Of a stretch of 64,000 bases of DNA, positions 34,922-44,564 are shown in pieces; position 1 is the first letter of the stretch, and each line of letters begins with the position of its first letter. The stretch comes from Acetomicrobium sp. UBA5826 (lineage in GTDB: Bacteria; Synergistota; Synergistia; Synergistales; Acetomicrobiaceae): the NCBI RefSeq assembly GCF_002433005.1, contig NZ_DJHF01000009.1, forward strand, positions 1 through 64,000, in the 5' to 3' direction. Both the position numbers and the translations under genes were made by a program. Under the pieces are notes generated by a model that had not been told where the DNA came from, searched no databases, and worked only from the letters and a program-made list of their open reading frames with translations.

Positions 34922-35764
34922 CACAAGATCACAGGCGTAGGATATGCGGCTAGTAAGCTCGACATCTTCCGACGATGGCGTCGTTTCGCCCGAAGGATGA
35001 TTGTGAACCAGTATGACTGAAGATGCAGATTTTAAGGACGCAGCCTTTACGATTTCCTTTGGATCGACCACGGTGGCATTTACGCTGCCCTTGCTTATCT
35101 CAACATTTCCAATGGGCTTATTTTTAATATCCAAAAGAATGACGATAAAAACTTCCTTTTGCTTATCCCTCAGATAGGGGGCATAATATTCGGAAACATA
35201 GCCGATCACATCGTCAGGTTTATTTAACTTTTTCTTCGTCTCAGCCTTTTCCTTAAAAAATCTCTTACCAAGCTCAAGGGCTGCCTTTATTTGTACGGCC
35301 TTGGCAAGGCCAATTCCATCAATTTTGGAAATTTCTGAGATGGGCGCCGAATCTATACCGCGAAGCGATCCAAAACGGTTGAGCAAAGTCCTTGCGAGCT
35401 CTTCTGCGCTCATGCCCTCTTTCCCGGTCCTTAAAATTATCGCCAAAAGTTTGGCCAAGGGTAGATTTTCTGCCCCAAGCTGCACGAGCATCTCCCTTGG
35501 CCTTTCCTCTTTCACCCATTCTTTGATCGGCCGTGTCGATTTCCGCTCTGCCACCATTCTTTTAATTTTTCCCCTTAACTTTTCGCATTCATCAGCTGTA
35601 TTGATATTTAACTGCAAGACTATGTCATTCGCCCTTTCTTCGGCAAGCAACCCCTTTTTGGAACATCTTAAATATACCTTTCCTTTTTTGCTGTACATCG
35701 GATAAATGGCGTTTGCCACCATGAAGTCAAGCAGTTCTTTTGCCGACAAAATCTCGTCGCTCAT
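34835..35764 (-). CDS. radC: RadC-like JAB/MPN-domain protein
   Basis: A 309-residue protein. The C-terminal JAB/MPN+ metalloprotease-like fold has the zinc signature HNHPSGETTPSSED (about residue 253-266). The middle carries helix-hairpin-helix-like ISKIDGIGLAKAVQIKAALELG (about 145-165). The N-terminal 80 residues (MSDEILSAKELLDFMV) are extra relative to many RadC proteins. The biological role of RadC is unsettled; a simple DNA-repair function is not well supported. Its 3' end is part of direct repeat copy B. Confidence 0.9.
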   Translation of the reverse strand: MSDEILSAKELLDFMVANAIYPMYSKKGKVYLRCSKKGLLAEERANDIVLQLNINTADECEKLRGKIKRMVAERKSTRPIKEWVKEERPREMLVQLGAENLPLAKLLAIILRTGKEGMSAEELARTLLNRFGSLRGIDSAPISEISKIDGIGLAKAVQIKAALELGKRFFKEKAETKKKLNKPDDVIGYVSEYYAPYLRDKQKEVFIVILLDIKNKPIGNVEISKGSVNATVVDPKEIVKAASLKSASSVILVHNHPSGETTPSSEDVELTSRISYACDLVGVNVLDHIIVGKNQGDFYSFAREGMILN

Positions 35765-35896
35765 GCCGATAACAACCTCCGTTCATTTTCTATGATGATA
35801 TCTCGCGGCTCCGTGAAATTTGAGATGGGACAAATGTACTCGTTAACTAATTGCCTTTTGTGCAACGACACGATACACGACGCATAACGTAGATAC

Positions 35897-36607
35897 TTAT
35901 ATCCTTCCTATAGGCATTATACACAACGGACGTTCTTCCTTTGGAAGGCTTAAAACTTTTTTTACTTCCTCATCCCTAAAGGCTCCAACGACCACTGTGC
36001 CAAGGCCTAAAGAAACAGCTTGCAGACAAACATTTTCAGCAGCGTGCCCGACTTCCATATGCACATATCTGATGCCCCTATCGCCGTATTTACCCGTCGT
36101 TCTTTCATAAACTGCGGTAAATACCAAGTCAATGGCGCCATCCCTGACGCAAGATTGCCTGAGAGCTGCGACAGCCAAACTGTCTCGTAAATCTTCATCT
36201 ATGACCTTTAAGAGTTCATGCCCACGGGGCACATACTTATATACGCCTCTTGCGATGCCATCTACATTGCCAACCAAGACGTACAATTCAAGTGGATAAA
36301 GTGCACCTGCGGAAGGTGCCGTTTTAAAGCCCCATCTTTGACCGGTGATCCCCTGCGCAGCCCAAAGGAGTTGTGAAACCTCAGCAAGCGTCAGCGGCTC
36401 ATCTTTGTATCTGCGAACCGATCTTCGTTCAAGCAAAGCTTTCTCAACAGATGTGTCGCTCTCGTATTTGGGTTCAGGTAGCTTTATTTTTCCATTGGCA
36501 TGCTTCCCTGGTTCACTTCCATATCCTGCTCCTGTCATCATGAAAAACCCTCCCATTCCTAAGCATATTAATGCCACAAACATGATTATTAACTTTGTTT
36601 TATTCAT
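35897..36607 (-). CDS. Exported nitroreductase-fold (SagB/ThcOx-like) oxidoreductase
   Basis: A 236-residue protein with an N-terminal hydrophobic segment (about 5-27) acting as signal or anchor, followed by a nitroreductase-fold domain. FMN-binding elements are ERRSVRRYKDEPLTLAEVSQLLWAAQG (cut here to RRSVRRY and SQLLWAAQG), SAGALYPLELYVL and the C-terminal LGTVVVGAF. This short single-domain type resembles SagB/ThcOx stand-alone oxidoreductases. Substrate unknown. It is apparently monocistronic, and no cyclodehydratase partner is nearby, so a peptide-modifying role is not supported. Confidence 0.85.
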   Translation of the reverse strand: MNKTKLIIMFVALICLGMGGFFMMTGAGYGSEPGKHANGKIKLPEPKYESDTSVEKALLERRSVRRYKDEPLTLAEVSQLLWAAQGITGQRWGFKTAPSAGALYPLELYVLVGNVDGIARGVYKYVPRGHELLKVIDEDLRDSLAVAALRQSCVRDGAIDLVFTAVYERTTGKYGDRGIRYVHMEVGHAAENVCLQAVSLGLGTVVVGAFRDEEVKKVLSLPKEERPLCIMPIGRI

Positions 36608-37087
36608 AAAATCACCACTTTTTTGATAAATAACAGTACAAGCCTATTTTCAACATAGGAATGCTGCTGCACTAGATTTTTTGTAACTGCACTCGCTAAT
36701 TGCCAAACATATATTGCTATATCATTTTAGCAAAAGATGATCACCGTATTCGCCAAAGGGCCGAATAGCCTTGCGTGAAACTACGCTCATCTGTTCATTT
36801 TCGACATGAGCAGAAGCTGAACGATGACGACCAACTTCTTTAAGAGTTCGGTACTCCAAATTTTCGTGCAATGCGTCTGTTATAATACCAGTAGCATTAT
36901 TTTCTTGAAAAATAATAAGGCAACGCCCTTTTACAGGGCGTAAGGCACCAAAGATCGAGCAGCAAACTTGCAATGCAGGTATCGAAGTTTTATTGAAAAC
37001 TATCTTGCCTCAGTTTAGACTACAATTTGACCCACTACAGTAACCAAGGGGGCGTAAATTTAACTCCTTTTACTTGAGGTGTTCATC
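36608..37087. other. Mostly non-coding gap before the radical-SAM gene
   Basis: The gap holds a doubtful 83-codon minus-strand reading frame (36722-36973) that I cannot match to any family and that may be a remnant. A short hairpin (ACGCCCT at 36923-36929 and AGGGCGT at 36935-36941) lies inside it. No clear promoter is seen. Confidence 0.35.
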
Positions 37088-37984
37088 ATGAAACAGGACA
37101 AAAAATTTCTAAAAAAGCTATCAGAACGCCTAGAAAAGGCCTTAGAAATTTCGTCGAATTGCGAACTGTGTCCAAGGAAGTGTCACGTAAATCGCCTTAA
37201 AGACGAAAAGAGCTTTTGCAAGACGGGAAGAAATGCCATCGTGAGCAGCTACGGACCTCACTTCGGCGAAGAAAAAGTTTTAGTAGGAAGATTTGGCTCA
37301 GGCACGATATTTTTCACCCACTGCAACTTGGCATGTGTCTTTTGCCAAAATTACGATATCAGTCAACTTGGCAAGGGCAATGAGGTCTCCGCCCAAGAAT
37401 TGGCTGACATCATGCTTGAGCTTCAAAGGATGGGTTGTCATAACATCAACTTGGTATCTCCCACGCACTGCGTCGCCCAAATATTGGAAGCCCTTCTTAT
37501 CGCCTTCGAGGAGGGTTTGAAAATTCCCATCGTCTACAACACAGGCGGCTACGATTCCGTCGATACTCTGAAATTACTTGACGGGATCGTCGATATATAC
37601 ATGCCGGACATTAAGTACGGCGATGACGAACGGGGCATGCGTTATTCTTCAGCTCCTAATTACTTTTCTGTGGCAAAAAGTGCAGTCAAGGAAATGCACC
37701 GGCAAGTGGGAGATTTAAAGACGGACGATAGTGGAATTGCCGTTAAAGGGCTCTTAGTGAGGCACCTGGTACTTCCAAACGACCTTGCCGGAACAGAAAA
37801 AGTGATGGAGTTTTTGGCCACAGAAATTTCTACCGAAACCTTCGTAAACATAATGGACCAGTACCACCCTTTATACAAGGCTAAGCAGTATCCTGAGCTT
37901 TCGAGGTCCATCAATCGCGCTGAGTTTCAAAGGGCAGTGAAGATAGCGCGAAAACATAGCATTCATCGAATATGTGAGAAATGA
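37088..37984 (+). CDS. Radical-SAM protein, PflA-like (COG1313 type)
   Basis: A 298-residue radical-SAM protein with an N-terminal Cys-rich block (CELCPRKCHVNR, then CKTG) and the SAM-cluster motif CNLACVFC (about residue 80). SPTHCVAQILEAL and the VYNTGGYDSVDTL strand fit the group often annotated as putative pyruvate-formate-lyase activases, which usually lack a glycyl-radical partner next door; none is adjacent here. The ATG at 37088 is preferred over a GTG three codons earlier because GAGG is spaced correctly from it. Actual substrate unknown. Confidence 0.88.
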   Translation: MKQDKKFLKKLSERLEKALEISSNCELCPRKCHVNRLKDEKSFCKTGRNAIVSSYGPHFGEEKVLVGRFGSGTIFFTHCNLACVFCQNYDISQLGKGNEVSAQELADIMLELQRMGCHNINLVSPTHCVAQILEALLIAFEEGLKIPIVYNTGGYDSVDTLKLLDGIVDIYMPDIKYGDDERGMRYSSAPNYFSVAKSAVKEMHRQVGDLKTDDSGIAVKGLLVRHLVLPNDLAGTEKVMEFLATEISTETFVNIMDQYHPLYKAKQYPELSRSINRAEFQRAVKIARKHSIHRICEK

Positions 37985-38031
37985 GTGATCTGCCGTTTAT
38001 GGGAAGCCCCGGGGTAGGCTTGGAAATTGTT

Positions 38032-39384
38032 TTACAGGAGATTTGTCATCGCCGTTACCGTATTTATCAGCAAGCTTTCCCGATCTATGCAGGGCAAATC
38101 CTTACCGATGTCCAAGGTGCTCAATATGGATTGGCCTATGACGTAACGGCCCTCTTTACCCTTGACTTGCGTCTTAAGCCCCCAAAGGTTGTGAAAAACT
38201 ACGGCCTTTCCCCTGTAAGTGCCGACATAAAGCATGATGTGCCCTGGTTTGTAAATTAGGCTCCCGAAGGGAATGCCCTGCTTAATTATTGTTTTTTCTT
38301 TTTGATCGAAAGTTAAGCCTTCAAGGGAAATCGGCTTTGCGCTTCTTGCCTGGGCTTTAGAATTTCTTGGAAGCCATATGCCAAAAATCAAAAATAAATC
38401 TCTCGTAGCTGCAGAACAGTCCCTTTTTCCGTATAACCCTCCCCAACCGTAAGTCTCCCCAATCATCTCGTCTATCATCCTGGCAGCGTTCCATTGATTG
38501 AATTCTACAGGCCATTTCTTCACCTTCTCCTTCGAAAGGCGAGCCAAGCCGAAGGTCGCAAAACCGGCATCGTCCTTTCCGGTCGGCACCAGAAGTTCCA
38601 TCTCATAGAGCAATTCCTTATTTAAAGGCAGAAGAGTACCCATTTTGGCATTGAAGAGAAAACGACCGTCTTTACTTACAGCCGTATCGTCCTTCACTAC
38701 CGCCGAAAGCGGCAAAGAGGCGTACCTTTTCAGCAATTCCTCGTTAACGTAGGCTACCTTTCTGGAATCTATCCACCCCGCCGCAAAGGAGGTCTCCACG
38801 TAAGCCCACGTACGATCCCGAGCGAAATGGGAAATTCGTATCGGCTCCCCCGGGTTCACCCAGGAAACTTGACCGTAATCGAAGGGATATCCCTCCCCCG
38901 GAAGATCGGGAGATAAAAAGATGGGTTCAAAAGTAGGAAAGGCCCTAAGCGTTCCTTCGGCTATGACTATGCCAGGCATGTCCAAACTTCGAAAAGCCTC
39001 GACATTCGCCCTGGCGTAAATATCGTCAAACCAATTTTTCTGCCTGGGCCTTTCATTTTCTCCGTAAACCCGCCCCGGCAAGTAAACGCCAAAGGGCCAC
39101 AATAAATCGTCTTTTGAATGCCTAAAATTTCCATTCCAGGGGAGAAAAAAACGATCTCTAGCAACAGCTGCCCCTTTGGCCTGCTCTTGCGCCGTTAACA
39201 GGGGCTTGTCAAAGTCGCTCCTCAGATAGTAAAAGGGGTTCTGCGGGACCTTTGGCGATAATTCCCCGAATGCAGTGCCCTCCAAAGGGAAAACGCACAA
39301 AATCAAAAGCATGATCCCAAAAAATATCTCTTTAAACGCCTTAGTAAGCCTCAAAAGGGACAACAAACAACCTCCTAATATCAA
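38032..39384 (-). CDS. Exported NlpC/P60 peptidoglycan hydrolase with SH3 domains
   Basis: A 450-residue protein: N-terminal signal/anchor (about 18-38), an NlpC/P60-associated N-terminal region with two SH3-like parts (about 45-290), and a C-terminal NlpC/P60 domain. The catalytic Cys is in YGKRDCSAATRDLF (about 325) and the His in KPGHIMLYVG (about 393). This layout is typical of YkfC-like gamma-D-glutamyl-L-diamino-acid endopeptidases that trim or recycle murein peptides. It converges on the radical-SAM gene with 47 bp between stops. Confidence 0.88.
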   Translation of the reverse strand: MILGGCLLSLLRLTKAFKEIFFGIMLLILCVFPLEGTAFGELSPKVPQNPFYYLRSDFDKPLLTAQEQAKGAAVARDRFFLPWNGNFRHSKDDLLWPFGVYLPGRVYGENERPRQKNWFDDIYARANVEAFRSLDMPGIVIAEGTLRAFPTFEPIFLSPDLPGEGYPFDYGQVSWVNPGEPIRISHFARDRTWAYVETSFAAGWIDSRKVAYVNEELLKRYASLPLSAVVKDDTAVSKDGRFLFNAKMGTLLPLNKELLYEMELLVPTGKDDAGFATFGLARLSKEKVKKWPVEFNQWNAARMIDEMIGETYGWGGLYGKRDCSAATRDLFLIFGIWLPRNSKAQARSAKPISLEGLTFDQKEKTIIKQGIPFGSLIYKPGHIMLYVGTYRGKAVVFHNLWGLKTQVKGKEGRYVIGQSILSTLDIGKDLPCIDRESLLINTVTAMTNLL

Positions 39385-39461
39385 AAATAATATATCGATC
39401 TAACAAAGCGCAATGCTAGATCCGCCGTTCGTCAAAAAACGCCGGCACGAACCCCGCTTTA

Positions 39462-39836
39462 TTATAGCTTTTCTGCCTCGCTTAAAACCTCGCTTTTAAA
39501 ATCCCTTACTTTTCCGTATAAGAAAATCCCCGTTCCTACTGCGGCACAAATAAGCATCAACTGCCACGTCTGGATGATCATCTTATAGCTAAAGGCTATC
39601 ATACAACAAATAGAGAACAACCCGCCGCCTAAGACCAAAAACTTTCCCGGTCTAAAAATAGCACTCTCGTAGAACTTTTTATTAACGATGGGAAGGGCTA
39701 TAAAGGCTATGCCATGAACAATGTAAAGTATAAATATAAATTGCAGGGTAACGGCAAGGATGTAGTCCAACGTCTTTGTCAAGATAAGAGCAAGGGCGAC
39801 CAATGTACTTTTGGCTCGCATTGACCGGCATTGCAT
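39462..39836 (-). pseudogene. C-terminal fragment of an amino-acid permease
   Basis: A 124-residue frame with three to four hydrophobic segments (LDYILAVTLQFIFILYIVHGIAFIAL and two more). The pattern resembles the last helices of an APC-type amino-acid permease. No N-terminal part is found upstream; instead the promoter of the TRAP operon overlaps its 5' end. I read it as a truncated remnant, though a small functional membrane protein cannot be excluded. Confidence 0.5.
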
Positions 39837-39850
39837 GAATTCATTATAAT
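39821..39850 (+). promoter_or_regulatory. Sigma70-type promoter of the first TRAP operon
   Basis: TTGACC (39821-39826), an 18-bp spacer, and a perfect TATAAT (39845-39850). Transcription would start near 39857, giving a leader of about 35 nt before dctP. Confidence 0.75.
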
Positions 39851-39888
39851 AATTTCAAGTTTGACTGAGTCATAAATAGATTAGGAGA

Positions 39889-40932
39889 GTGATGAAAATG
39901 AGGCGCGCAGTTATCTGTTTGCTTATCATGGTCTCTATATTGGCTTTGTCAGGGCCTGCACTGGCAGAGACGCTGACGGTTAAGATGTCTTACAACGGCC
40001 CACCCGACGAGGTTAATAATGCTGTCCACTATTACGCCGTTAATTTCAAAAAGCTAGTAGAGGACAAACTTGAAGGCAAGATAAAGATCGAGCTTTATCC
40101 CGACAGTCAGCTGGGCACTGAAGAGGAACGCATGGAGCTTTTGACGAAGAGCGGGCTTAACCAACCCATCATAAACGTTGCGTCATATGCCGGCATGGCC
40201 CCCCTCTTACCCGAACTTTATGCAGCTTCGATTCCCTTCATGTTCGACAGCTACAAGGCGGCCCACCAATTCTTCGACTCCGGCAGATATTGGTCAAAGG
40301 TAAAAGAGGAGTTCAAAAAACGCACTGGCGCCGTCCTGCTGGAGGCCGTAGAAGAGGGTGGGTTTCTTGCCTTTACCAACTCAAAGCGCGAAATTAAAAG
40401 CCCTGACGACTTTAAGGGACTTAAATTCAGGGCAATGGACGAAGGCCAGGTGATACTTTACAAAGCCTTTGGCGCAAGCGGCATACCCATCCCATGGACG
40501 GAGCTTTATATGGCCTTAAAAACAGGCGTCGTCGACGGCCAGATGAACCCCGCCACCTACATCATCATAGGAAGCCTTTACGAGGTCCAAAAATATATGA
40601 CTTTGGCCAACATTCAGTATTCAGACCAATTTTTGGTGGTAAACGGCGATCTTTTTGACGGACTACCCGAAGCCGAGCAAAAGGCGATAGCCGAAGCCGC
40701 CCATCAGGCCAACGTGATGACCAGAGAGATGGTCGAGTCACAAGATGCAGAACAGATAAAGTTCCTCGAGGAAAAAGGGATGAAAGTTTATGCCCCGAAC
40801 GAGGATGAAATGAACGCCTTTAGGGACAAAGGTCAGCCGGCTTACATAGAATGGCTAAAGGCTACTGTTGACGAGGAATGGCTAAATATGGCTCTGGAAG
40901 ACGCTAAGGCCGCAAATGAGGCCGTAAAGTAA
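39889..40932 (+). CDS. dctP: TRAP transporter solute-binding protein, system 1
   Basis: A DctP-family periplasmic binding protein of about 345 residues with a signal peptide (MRRAVICLLIMVSILALSG, cleavage after ALA). ELYPDSQLGTEEERMELL and FRAMDEGQVI...GIPIPWTELYMALKTGVVDGQ are typical; the Arg in LKFRAMD is the expected carboxylate-binding position. Starts GTG 39889, ATG 39892 and ATG 39898 are all possible near AGGAG. It is first of a dctPQM operon. Ligand unknown; a carboxylic or keto acid is usual for the family. Confidence 0.92.
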   Translation: MMKMRRAVICLLIMVSILALSGPALAETLTVKMSYNGPPDEVNNAVHYYAVNFKKLVEDKLEGKIKIELYPDSQLGTEEERMELLTKSGLNQPIINVASYAGMAPLLPELYAASIPFMFDSYKAAHQFFDSGRYWSKVKEEFKKRTGAVLLEAVEEGGFLAFTNSKREIKSPDDFKGLKFRAMDEGQVILYKAFGASGIPIPWTELYMALKTGVVDGQMNPATYIIIGSLYEVQKYMTLANIQYSDQFLVVNGDLFDGLPEAEQKAIAEAAHQANVMTREMVESQDAEQIKFLEEKGMKVYAPNEDEMNAFRDKGQPAYIEWLKATVDEEWLNMALEDAKAANEAVK

Positions 40933-40941
40933 GGACTAGGC

Positions 40942-41424
40942 ATGCCGAAGGATATTTTGCCCAAGTTGTCTGCGGCCATAGAGCGGGCATGCGCTTACGT
41001 CTCGTGCTCGCTCTTGGCCTTAAATATATGTGACATACTCACGGGAGTGGTCTCGCGGTATCTATTTCATACTTCCTTCATCTGGACGGAGGAGTTGGCG
41101 CGATACACGCTGATATGGATGGTCATGGTGGGGGCAAGCTGTGCACACCTTCGAGGAGATATGATGGCCATAGACTTCATCCTGCCCAAGCTTCCCGTGA
41201 AGTTGCAGCGCATCTTCAACGTGCTCAAGTTCATCATAGGCGTTATCGTGCTAATATTGGTCGTTTATTTTGGAGCCCATAATGCCATTGGAGCCTGGAA
41301 CATGAGGACGATGGGCTTAAAAATCCCCAAAACCATACCGCTGCTTTCTCTGCCGGTGGGCCTTGGAATACTGCTTGTGGAGTTTGTCATCTACAGAAAA
41401 GACATGGGAGCGAACGAGAGATGA
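40942..41424 (+). CDS. dctQ: TRAP transporter small membrane subunit, system 1
   Basis: A 160-residue four-helix protein of the DctQ family, with FIWTEELARYTLIWMVMVGASCAHLRGDMMAIDF, of which WTEELARY is the family signature at about residue 48-55. It forms the membrane complex with DctM. It begins 9 bp after dctP and overlaps dctM by 4 bp (ATGA). Confidence 0.92.
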   Translation: MPKDILPKLSAAIERACAYVSCSLLALNICDILTGVVSRYLFHTSFIWTEELARYTLIWMVMVGASCAHLRGDMMAIDFILPKLPVKLQRIFNVLKFIIGVIVLILVVYFGAHNAIGAWNMRTMGLKIPKTIPLLSLPVGLGILLVEFVIYRKDMGANER

Positions 41425-42710
41425 GTCTGCTTCTTTTACTGCTATTCTTCTTTTTTCTTATGTTAATAGGCCTTCCCCTTTACCTTTCGCTCTTATCGGT
41501 TGCCTTTGCCGGGATAGCGGTATTGGGTGACGCCTCGCTCCTTCGCGTCGTAAGCCAGCAGCTCTTTGGCGGCATGGATTCCTTCACCCTGATGGCCATC
41601 CCCTTTTTCGTCCTGGCCGGGTCTTTGATGAACAGGGCAGGTCTTACCGACAAGCTCATAGACTTTTCCAAGCTCTTAGTGGGCTCCATGCGCGGCGGAT
41701 TGGGATATGTAAACATAGTTGCAGGGATAATACTGGCAGGCGTAAACGGGTCAGCAGCTGCAGATGCCTCTGCTCTCTCTTCGATCTTAATTCCGGCCAT
41801 GAAAAAGGAAGGATACAACCAAGGTTACGCTGCAGGCCTTACTGCCGCAAGCTCTCTCATTGGTCCCATAATACCTCCTTCGATCTTCATGATCATTTAT
41901 GCTTCCATGACAAACACGTCGATCGGCGGTCTTTTTGCAGCCGGCATCGTTCCGGGGTTGATTTTAGGCCTATCCTATGCTGTCATGAATTACTTCTATT
42001 CTTTCAGATACGGCGCCCCGATTTCGAGCGGAGAAGAAAGGTCGCAGGCAAAAAAGATACTAATTCAATCCATATCCGGCTTACTTGCGCCGATAATCAT
42101 CATCGGCGGCATAGTTACAGGCATAGTAACCCCGACGGAATCTGGGGCATTGGCTGCCGCTTACTGCCTCCTGGTAGGGCTGTTTTACACCAAAAAACTC
42201 GACAAAAGGGGCATTTTCGAGGCACTTTACGAGACGGTGCGCACGACCAGCTCAATATTTCTGATAATGGGAGCAGCACAAGCGGTCGGCTGGCTGCTCA
42301 AATGGGAAAGAATACCGCAGCAATTTGCGGGCTTGCTTGCCGAAGCAGGGTTGACCTCAAGCCCCGTCTTGCTCATGTTGACCTTTAGCGCCATCATATT
42401 CGTGGTGGGTTGCTTCATGGAAGAAGTGGCGACCCTTACCCTTCTTACGCCCATATTTTATCCGCTGGCCCTGCAGGCGGGCATTGACCCACTGCATTTT
42501 GGCATCGTCATGACGCTAAACGTCACCATTGCCCTGGTAACCCCTCCTATGGGTGCTTGTAACTACATCGTTTCTGCGGTGGGCAAGGTGCCTTTAAGTG
42601 AGGTATTGAAGTTCATATGGCCCTTTATAGCTGTCTCCCTTGTCGTATTAACTTTGATCATATTGCTCCCGGGTCTAACAATTTATGTTCCAAAATTACT
42701 GGGGCTTTAA
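41421..42710 (+). CDS. dctM: TRAP transporter large permease, system 1
   Basis: A 429-residue DctM permease with about 12 hydrophobic segments. MAIPFFVLAGSLMNRAGLTDKL, AADASALSSILIPAMKKEGY and IPPSIFMIIYA are the standard DctM blocks, and LVTPPMGACNYIVSA closes the second repeat. It carries the Na+-coupled translocation path. It ends only 10 bp from the oppositely directed dctM of system 2, with no clear terminator between them. Confidence 0.93.
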   Translation: MSLLLLLLFFFFLMLIGLPLYLSLLSVAFAGIAVLGDASLLRVVSQQLFGGMDSFTLMAIPFFVLAGSLMNRAGLTDKLIDFSKLLVGSMRGGLGYVNIVAGIILAGVNGSAAADASALSSILIPAMKKEGYNQGYAAGLTAASSLIGPIIPPSIFMIIYASMTNTSIGGLFAAGIVPGLILGLSYAVMNYFYSFRYGAPISSGEERSQAKKILIQSISGLLAPIIIIGGIVTGIVTPTESGALAAAYCLLVGLFYTKKLDKRGIFEALYETVRTTSSIFLIMGAAQAVGWLLKWERIPQQFAGLLAEAGLTSSPVLLMLTFSAIIFVVGCFMEEVATLTLLTPIFYPLALQAGIDPLHFGIVMTLNVTIALVTPPMGACNYIVSAVGKVPLSEVLKFIWPFIAVSLVVLTLIILLPGLTIYVPKLLGL

Positions 42711-42720
42711 TGAATTGACC

Positions 42721-44004
42721 TCAATGATTTAACATCCCCACCAACCACAGGGATAAACCAGGAATATTCGTTAGCAGAAGGACACATAATATCATTGCAG
42801 CTATGAAGTAAAGTAGGTTCTTGGATATCCTTTCAATGCTTTCCCCTGAGATGGCCGTAGCAACAAAGAGGTTAATGCCATAGGGAGGCGTAACAAAACC
42901 CACGGCAAGGTTTACGGTGAGAAACACCCCAAAATGGATAGGATCGACCCCAAGCTGTCTCATGATAGGAAGAAGTATAGGTGTAAGGATAATTACGGCA
43001 GGAATGTTATCGACAAAACATCCCAGTATGAGCAGAAAGATATTGATTATAAGCAATGTTACCCAGGGCGTACTCGATATGCCAGAAAGCCATGAAGCGA
43101 CAGTCGACGGTATTTGTGCCAATGCAAGGTAGGAGGCGAAGGCCATGGAAAGCCCGATCATAAACTGCGTAACGCCGTTAACCAAAGATGAATCTAGCAA
43201 GCAATTGTATATTTTTTTCAGAGTGAGCTCTTTATACACGAATTTGCCGACAAAAAAAGAGTATACGACAGTTACAACAGCCGCCTCTGTAGGGGTAAAG
43301 ATGCCGCCGTATATGCCACCTAAGACGATGACGGGTATGATCAAAGCCCACACGGCCTCTTTGAAAGCCCTGCCAATAGCCTTAAAGGAAGGCCTCTGGG
43401 CGCTTCCAAGGTATCCTTTTTTGCGGGAGATGATGTAGCATACTGTCATCAGGGCAATCCCCAATATTATTCCTGGTATGATACCGGCAATGAACATGTC
43501 CCCGATCGAAACTTGTGCGACGACACCATATATCACGAAGGGAATGCTTGGTGGGATTATAACGCCGATAGAACCGGCACAAGCCGTCAGGGCAGCGGCA
43601 AAACCGGAATCGTACCCTCTATCCCTCATCGCCGGTATCATAAAAGAGCCGATTGCGGAAACCGTTGCGGGGCCCGAACCTGAAATGGCAGCGAAGAACA
43701 TGCAGGCCAACACGGTGACCATGGACAGCCCTCCCGTGACAAAACCGAGCAGGCTGTCGGCGAGGTTTACCAGTCGTCTGGATATGCCTCCCTCAAGCAT
43801 CAATGCACCTGCCAGTATAAAATAGGGGATCGCCAGGAGGGGAAAGGAATCGAGCCCGGTCACCGATTTTTGCGCCACTAAAACGAGAGGGATATCCGTC
43901 GTTGTCGCAAGGCATATCGCAGTTGCCAGGCCTATCGTGACACCTATCGGAACGCTCAGCGATATGAAGATTATGAGGAGGGCGAACAGCAACAGCGCTT
44001 CCAT
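42721..44004 (-). CDS. dctM: TRAP transporter large permease, system 2
   Basis: A 427-residue DctM with the same hallmark blocks (LLAIPYFILAGALMLEGGISRRL, SGPATVSAIGSFMIPAMRDRGY, IPPSIPFVIYG, FVTPPYGINLFVATAISG). It is diverged from the system 1 protein, so the two operons are not a recent duplication. Its first base abuts dctQ (1-bp overlap of coding spans). Confidence 0.93.
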   Translation of the reverse strand: MEALLLFALLIIFISLSVPIGVTIGLATAICLATTTDIPLVLVAQKSVTGLDSFPLLAIPYFILAGALMLEGGISRRLVNLADSLLGFVTGGLSMVTVLACMFFAAISGSGPATVSAIGSFMIPAMRDRGYDSGFAAALTACAGSIGVIIPPSIPFVIYGVVAQVSIGDMFIAGIIPGIILGIALMTVCYIISRKKGYLGSAQRPSFKAIGRAFKEAVWALIIPVIVLGGIYGGIFTPTEAAVVTVVYSFFVGKFVYKELTLKKIYNCLLDSSLVNGVTQFMIGLSMAFASYLALAQIPSTVASWLSGISSTPWVTLLIINIFLLILGCFVDNIPAVIILTPILLPIMRQLGVDPIHFGVFLTVNLAVGFVTPPYGINLFVATAISGESIERISKNLLYFIAAMILCVLLLTNIPGLSLWLVGMLNH

Positions 44005-44504
44005 TAAAAGGCCTCCTCTTGCTTGAACTTACGAAATAACCCCGCCAGATCTTCGACTAAATGTATTAACATCAAAAAACAACCCACAGGAACGGAGGCA
44101 TAGGCGTAGCCCATAGGAATTCTCATTGCAGGTGAAAGTTGTCCGCTATTGAAGACATGAGTTGTAATCCGTGTCCCAGTATAGGCTAGAAATATAGTAA
44201 ATGAAAACCATATTAGCGTAATAATAACTTCAAACATAACTTTCTTTTTGCCAGCAAATTTGTTAGGTAAAATTTCGACTCGGATATGGCTGCCTTTCTT
44301 GACGGCGTAACTTGCTCCTATCCAGCATTGCCACAGGAAGATATATCTGGCAAGCTCTTCGCTCCACGTGAGAGAGTTTTGAAAGACGTATCTCATTACA
44401 ACCTGGAGAAATACTATGCAGACGCTTACCACCATGCTGCTGACGAGCAGATATTCTTCGAGCTTGTCGAACATTTTTAAATTAAAGGCAAATGATTTCA
44501 ACAT
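44004..44504 (-). CDS. dctQ: TRAP transporter small membrane subunit, system 2
   Basis: A 166-residue-class DctQ protein with four hydrophobic segments and SLTWSEELARYIFLWQCWIG (WSEELARY signature). The ATG at 44504 follows GGGGAGG by six bases. A longer frame reaching 44543 would start inside a hairpin and is rejected. Confidence 0.9.
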   Translation of the reverse strand: MLKSFAFNLKMFDKLEEYLLVSSMVVSVCIVFLQVVMRYVFQNSLTWSEELARYIFLWQCWIGASYAVKKGSHIRVEILPNKFAGKKKVMFEVIITLIWFSFTIFLAYTGTRITTHVFNSGQLSPAMRIPMGYAYASVPVGCFLMLIHLVEDLAGLFRKFKQEEAF

Positions 44505-44523
44505 GAATTCCTCCCCGAAAAAC

Positions 44524-44554
44524 AAGAGGGGCCCTAAAGACATGAGCCCCTCTT
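44524..44554 (-). terminator. Hairpin with T-tract between dctP and dctQ (system 2)
   Basis: Arms AAGAGGGGC/GCCCCTCTT (44524-44532 and 44546-44554) with a 13-nt loop. On the minus strand the stem is followed by GTTTTT. It would cut most transcripts after dctP and allow partial read-through, matching the need for excess binding protein. Confidence 0.75.
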
Positions 44555-44564
44555 AAATCTTGAT

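Noticed and set aside
35897..36607. Thiazole/oxazole peptide-modification oxidase
   Set aside because: The SagB-like fold is present, but no cyclodehydratase, precursor peptide or exporter lies nearby.
36722..36973. Real 83-residue gene on the minus strand
   Set aside because: No ribosome site, no recognised family and irregular composition; described only within the intergenic entry.
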